DNA of 64,000 nt from Planctomycetota bacterium. GTDB lineage: Bacteria; Planctomycetota; Phycisphaerae; UBA1845. Below, piece after piece: positions 59,258 through 64,000 of the stretch. The translations under genes were made by a program, and so were the position numbers. The stretch lies in NCBI GenBank assembly GCA_029558835.1, contig JAKQDH010000131.1, positions 1-64,000 of the forward strand, in the 5' to 3' direction. The notes beneath the pieces are model-generated. The model did not search any database, was not told the DNA's origin, and saw only the letters and a program-made list of their open reading frames with translations. How positions within the stretch are numbered: position 1 is the first letter of the stretch; each line of letters opens with the position of its first letter.

Positions 59258-61252
59258 ATGCCCATTGACGCCTCAAGCCATCCCTTCACCATCCGCGACC
59301 TCTGGGCCATGGAACGGCTCGGCGATCCGCAGGTCTCGCCTGACGGGCGATGGATCGTGTTCGATAAGAAGGTCTACGACCCCGAGGAGAACAAAGGCCG
59401 GCCGGACCTGTGGCTCGTGGGGATCGACGGCAGCGGTCTGCGGCGACTGACGGCGCACCCGGCCGGCAGCTCCGGACCACGCTGGGGGGCGGACCATCGG
59501 ACCATCTGGTTCCTCTCCGCCCGCACCGGTTCCATGCAGGTGTGGCGCATCGCGGTCGACGGCGGGGAGGCCGAGCAGGTCACCACCGAGCCGCTCGACC
59601 TGGGCAACCTGATCGTGTCGCGCGACGGACGGTACCTGGCCTACACAATGGAAGTCTTCCCCGGCCGCACGCCGCAGGAGACCTGCGACCGGCTGGAGGA
59701 AAACAAGAAGCGCAAGGCCACCGGCCAGCTTCACGACCGATTGTTCATTCGGCATTGGGACACCTGGAAGGACGGGCGGCGGTCGCACCTGTTCGTTCGC
59801 CCGGCCGGCGGCGGCCAGGCGGTCGATGTCATGAAAGACATGGACGCCGACGTGCCGGCCAAGCCCTTCGGCGGCACCGAGGAGTTCACCTTCACGCCCG
59901 ACGGCGCGTCGATCGTCTTTGCCGCCCAGGCCGCGGGGCGCGAGGAGGCCTGGCGGCTGCGCTTCCACCTGTTCGCGGCACCGCTGGACGGCTCACAGGC
60001 TCCGCGCACCCTGACCCCGGACCACGAGGCGTGGCTTGGGCATCCGCTGTTCTCGCCGAATGGCAAGACGCTGGCCTACCTGGCCATGCAACGGCCCGGC
60101 TACGAATCCGACCGGCGGCGGATCATCCTGCTCGACTGGCCGGGCGGGAAGTCGCGGGCACTCACCGAAGCCTGGGACCGTTCGCCGGCGTCCATCGCCT
60201 GGGCACCGGACGGCCGGACCATCTACACGGTCGCCGACGACCTGGGTCAGCACGCCCTGTTCGCCGTGGACGCCACGACCGGGCAGGTCCGCACGCTGTG
60301 GCGCGACGGCAAGGCCACCGCGCCCGCGGCCACCGCTGACCGTGTCGTGTTCAACTTGTGCCACCTGCGCAGCCCCGCCGAGTTGCACGCGGTACGGCCG
60401 GACGGAACAGGTCTGACGCAACTGACGCACGTCAACGCGGGACACCTGGCGGCCGTGCGCCTCGGCGAACCCGAGCAGTTCACCTTCGCCGGCTGGAACG
60501 ACGAGCAAGTCCACTGTTACATCGTCAAGCCGGTCGATTTTGATCCCGCCCGCAAGTACCCCGTGGCCTTCCTCATCCACGGCGGTCCGCAGGGCTCCTT
60601 CGGCAATGACTTCCACTATCGCTGGAACCCGCAGGTGTACGCGGGCGCGGGCTACGCGGCCGTCATGGTCGATTTTCACGGCTCGACCGGCTACGGGCAG
60701 GCGTTTACCGATGCGATCCGCGGCAACTGGGGCGGCGGGCCGTTCGTCGATCTGCAGAAGGGGCTGGCGGCCGCTCTGGCGCGCTGTCCGTGGATGGACG
60801 GCGAGCGCGTCGCCGCCCTCGGGGCCTCCTACGGCGGCTACATGATCAACTGGATCGCCGGCAACTGGCCGGACCGCTTCCGCTGCCTCGTCAATCACGA
60901 CGGCAACCTCGACGAGCGCATCGCGTACTTCGATACGGAGGAACTCTGGTTTCCGGAATGGGAGCACGGCGGACCACCCTGGGAGCAGCCGGAGGGCTAT
61001 ACGCGTCACAATCCGATCGACCACGTGTCCAAGTGGCGAACGCCGATGCTCGTCATTCACGGCGCCAGGGACTACCGCGTCGTGGACACGCAGGGCATCT
61101 CCACCTTCACGGCCCTGCAGCGGCGCGGCATCCCCAGCCGGCTCCTGTACTTCCCCGATGAGAATCACTGGGTGCTGAAACCGGCCAACAGCATCCTCTG
61201 GCATGAAACCGTGCTTGCCTGGCTGAAAGAGTGGACTGCGGCGAAGACCTGA
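59258..61252 (+). CDS. S9-family serine peptidase (prolyl oligopeptidase / acylaminoacyl-peptidase type)
   Basis: 664 aa. The N-terminal beta-propeller has repeated blades (LGDPQVSPDGRWIVFDKK; EEFTFTPDGASIVFAAQAAG; HPLFSPNGKTLAYLAMQRPG; SIAWAPDGRTIYTVADDLGQ). The alpha/beta hydrolase domain starts near VAFLIHGGPQGSFGNDFHYR. The triad is Ser524 (LGASYGGYM), Asp605 (IHGARDYRV) and His637 (PDENHWVL). No signal peptide, so it is probably cytoplasmic and degrades peptides. GGAG lies just ahead of the ATG. It is the last protein gene before the rRNA locus. Confidence 0.94.
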   Translation: MPIDASSHPFTIRDLWAMERLGDPQVSPDGRWIVFDKKVYDPEENKGRPDLWLVGIDGSGLRRLTAHPAGSSGPRWGADHRTIWFLSARTGSMQVWRIAVDGGEAEQVTTEPLDLGNLIVSRDGRYLAYTMEVFPGRTPQETCDRLEENKKRKATGQLHDRLFIRHWDTWKDGRRSHLFVRPAGGGQAVDVMKDMDADVPAKPFGGTEEFTFTPDGASIVFAAQAAGREEAWRLRFHLFAAPLDGSQAPRTLTPDHEAWLGHPLFSPNGKTLAYLAMQRPGYESDRRRIILLDWPGGKSRALTEAWDRSPASIAWAPDGRTIYTVADDLGQHALFAVDATTGQVRTLWRDGKATAPAATADRVVFNLCHLRSPAELHAVRPDGTGLTQLTHVNAGHLAAVRLGEPEQFTFAGWNDEQVHCYIVKPVDFDPARKYPVAFLIHGGPQGSFGNDFHYRWNPQVYAGAGYAAVMVDFHGSTGYGQAFTDAIRGNWGGGPFVDLQKGLAAALARCPWMDGERVAALGASYGGYMINWIAGNWPDRFRCLVNHDGNLDERIAYFDTEELWFPEWEHGGPPWEQPEGYTRHNPIDHVSKWRTPMLVIHGARDYRVVDTQGISTFTALQRRGIPSRLLYFPDENHWVLKPANSILWHETVLAWLKEWTAAKT

Positions 61253-61876
61253 CGCGTCGTGCGCGACCACCCGGCCAGGGCAGCGTTCCCGAAGTCATTC
61301 CGAAGCTGACCGCGTGCCGCAATCGACAACTGCCGCCTGAACGACTGCCGAGGCTGCCCCGCCTGCCCGGCCCGCGGCATGGGAGCTGCAGAAATCTCTC
61401 TGCGCCTCCGCGCCTCTGCGTGAGCTTGCCGCTGCTTCAACGGGGGGCGGCTTGGGAGCGGCAGGAACTCACGCGGAGGCGCAGAGGACGCAGAGGGAAC
61501 AGCAGGTTTCAAAGGGCCCGTGGCTTGGGAGCCGCGGAAACGCGCCGGCCGCGATCGCGCCGGGAGGCGCCCCGGCGGTATTTGCATCCGTGCGCCTCTC
61601 GGAATCCCCTGCCCAAGCCCTTGCGGACCCGGGAGGCATCCCGGCGGCGTCGACTGCCGAGGCATGCCGGGACAGCCGCCGCGCGTAGCGGGCCACCGTT
61701 CCGTGGTCAATCCCCAACGTCGGGCACGGGTCAGAATCACAAGGAGGGAGGGCGGCGGACGGGTGCGGCAGGCCCGGAGCGTCGGCTCGGACGTGGGGTC
61801 GGGCTCACCGTTCGCCGGCGGCGTCGTTCTACCGGTGACCCAGGCGGCGCCCGCGGCGGGGCGTCGGGGCAAGAAG
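61253..61876. other. Spacer between peptidase gene and rRNA terminator
   Basis: About 620 bp without gene or tRNA. A pseudo-palindrome of CTCTGCGCCTCCGCG-type repeats occupies 61395-61425 (left arm) and 61466-61498 (right arm). I searched for a 5S rRNA on the minus strand and saw none. Confidence 0.6.
61395..61498. repeat. Inverted pair of CTCTGCGCCTCCGCGTG-type repeats
   Basis: Left arm TCTCTCTGCGCCTCCGCGCC then TCTGCGTGAG; right arm CTCACGCGGAGGCGCAGAGG then ACGCAGAGGG. The arms are complementary with a small offset. Related motifs are widespread in other bacterial genomes. Confidence 0.65.
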
Positions 61877-61907
61877 AAGGCCCGGGACGAAGATCGTCCC
61901 GGGCCTT
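61877..61907 (-). terminator. rRNA operon terminator
   Basis: A perfect 14 bp stem, AAGGCCCGGGACGA/TCGTCCCGGGCCTT, with a 3-base loop. On the minus strand it is followed by CTTCTTG. It lies 82 bp beyond the 23S 3' end. Confidence 0.85.
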
Positions 61908-61988
61908 GTGTTTCTCACGGACAGCGAAGGAGGCGGACGCGGCAGGGGGGATCGTGCCGGAAGCTGGCTTAACAGCCGCTCATTAATG

Positions 61989-64000
<2,012 letters not shown>

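Noticed and set aside
61908-61988. 5S rRNA directly after 23S
   Set aside because: The space between the terminator and the 23S end is too short and shows no 5S sequence.

Overview
The window looks like a piece of a high-GC Planctomycetota chromosome (class not resolved). Evidence: the zinc-ribbon signature CxRCGYNLTGLxxxxCPECG in the small membrane protein at 12321, a multi-ribbon membrane protein at 47702, a Tat-exported Gfo/Idh/MocA oxidoreductase, a very large FliD, an unlinked 5S rRNA gene, and unusually dense short palindromic repeats between and inside genes.

Layout. 1-582: the C-terminal end of an IS66-type transposase, cut by the window edge. 683-8743 (minus): an envelope or exopolysaccharide block with a FlaA1/WbpM-type nucleotide-sugar dehydratase, two secreted proteins of unknown function, a GT39-like glycosyltransferase fused to TPRs, and a methyltransferase. 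8770-17193 (plus): an amidohydrolase, a putative lipoprotein coupled to a radical SAM/SPASM protein, a zinc-ribbon protein, and an ECF sigma factor with a giant ZAS/DUF4349 anti-sigma-like membrane protein. 17780-26848: LolA-like protein, dipeptide epimerase (probable CTG start), ketol-acid reductoisomerase, PAP2 phosphatase overlapping a convergent GT39, zinc alcohol dehydrogenase, ArfB and a tiny secreted peptide. 27058-28339 (minus): a small signal-peptide protein and an outer-membrane barrel.

29130-37584 (plus) is a chemotaxis cluster: cheW, cheA, cheW, cheD, an HDOD gene, cheY, cheX-like, cheR and cheB, mostly coupled or overlapping, with no receptor gene. 37853-44635 is a mutasome cassette, imuA-imuB-dnaE2. 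All three of its genes carry in-frame insertions of dispersed palindromic repeats, which is the most striking observation in the window. 44746-51414: dicarboxylate symporter, HExxH protein, tRNA-Val(UAC), multi-zinc-ribbon membrane protein, M20 amidohydrolase. 51666-54782: FliD. 55551-56812: a small island with a truncated PIN toxin, a short antitoxin-like ORF and a TIR-domain protein of more AT-rich composition. 57062-61252: Gfo/Idh/MocA oxidoreductase, HPF/RaiA factor, S9 peptidase. 61989-64000 (minus): the 3' two thirds of a 23S rRNA, followed by a strong terminator and no adjacent 5S gene.

At least eight families of short repeats occur. The two main ones are a roughly 100 bp MITE-like element with GGGTGGCATG termini and a 96 bp CCCTCTCCC/GGGAGAGGG double palindrome. 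Starts were set by ribosome-binding sites and family alignment where possible. All functions are read from sequence motifs by eye, without database searches.
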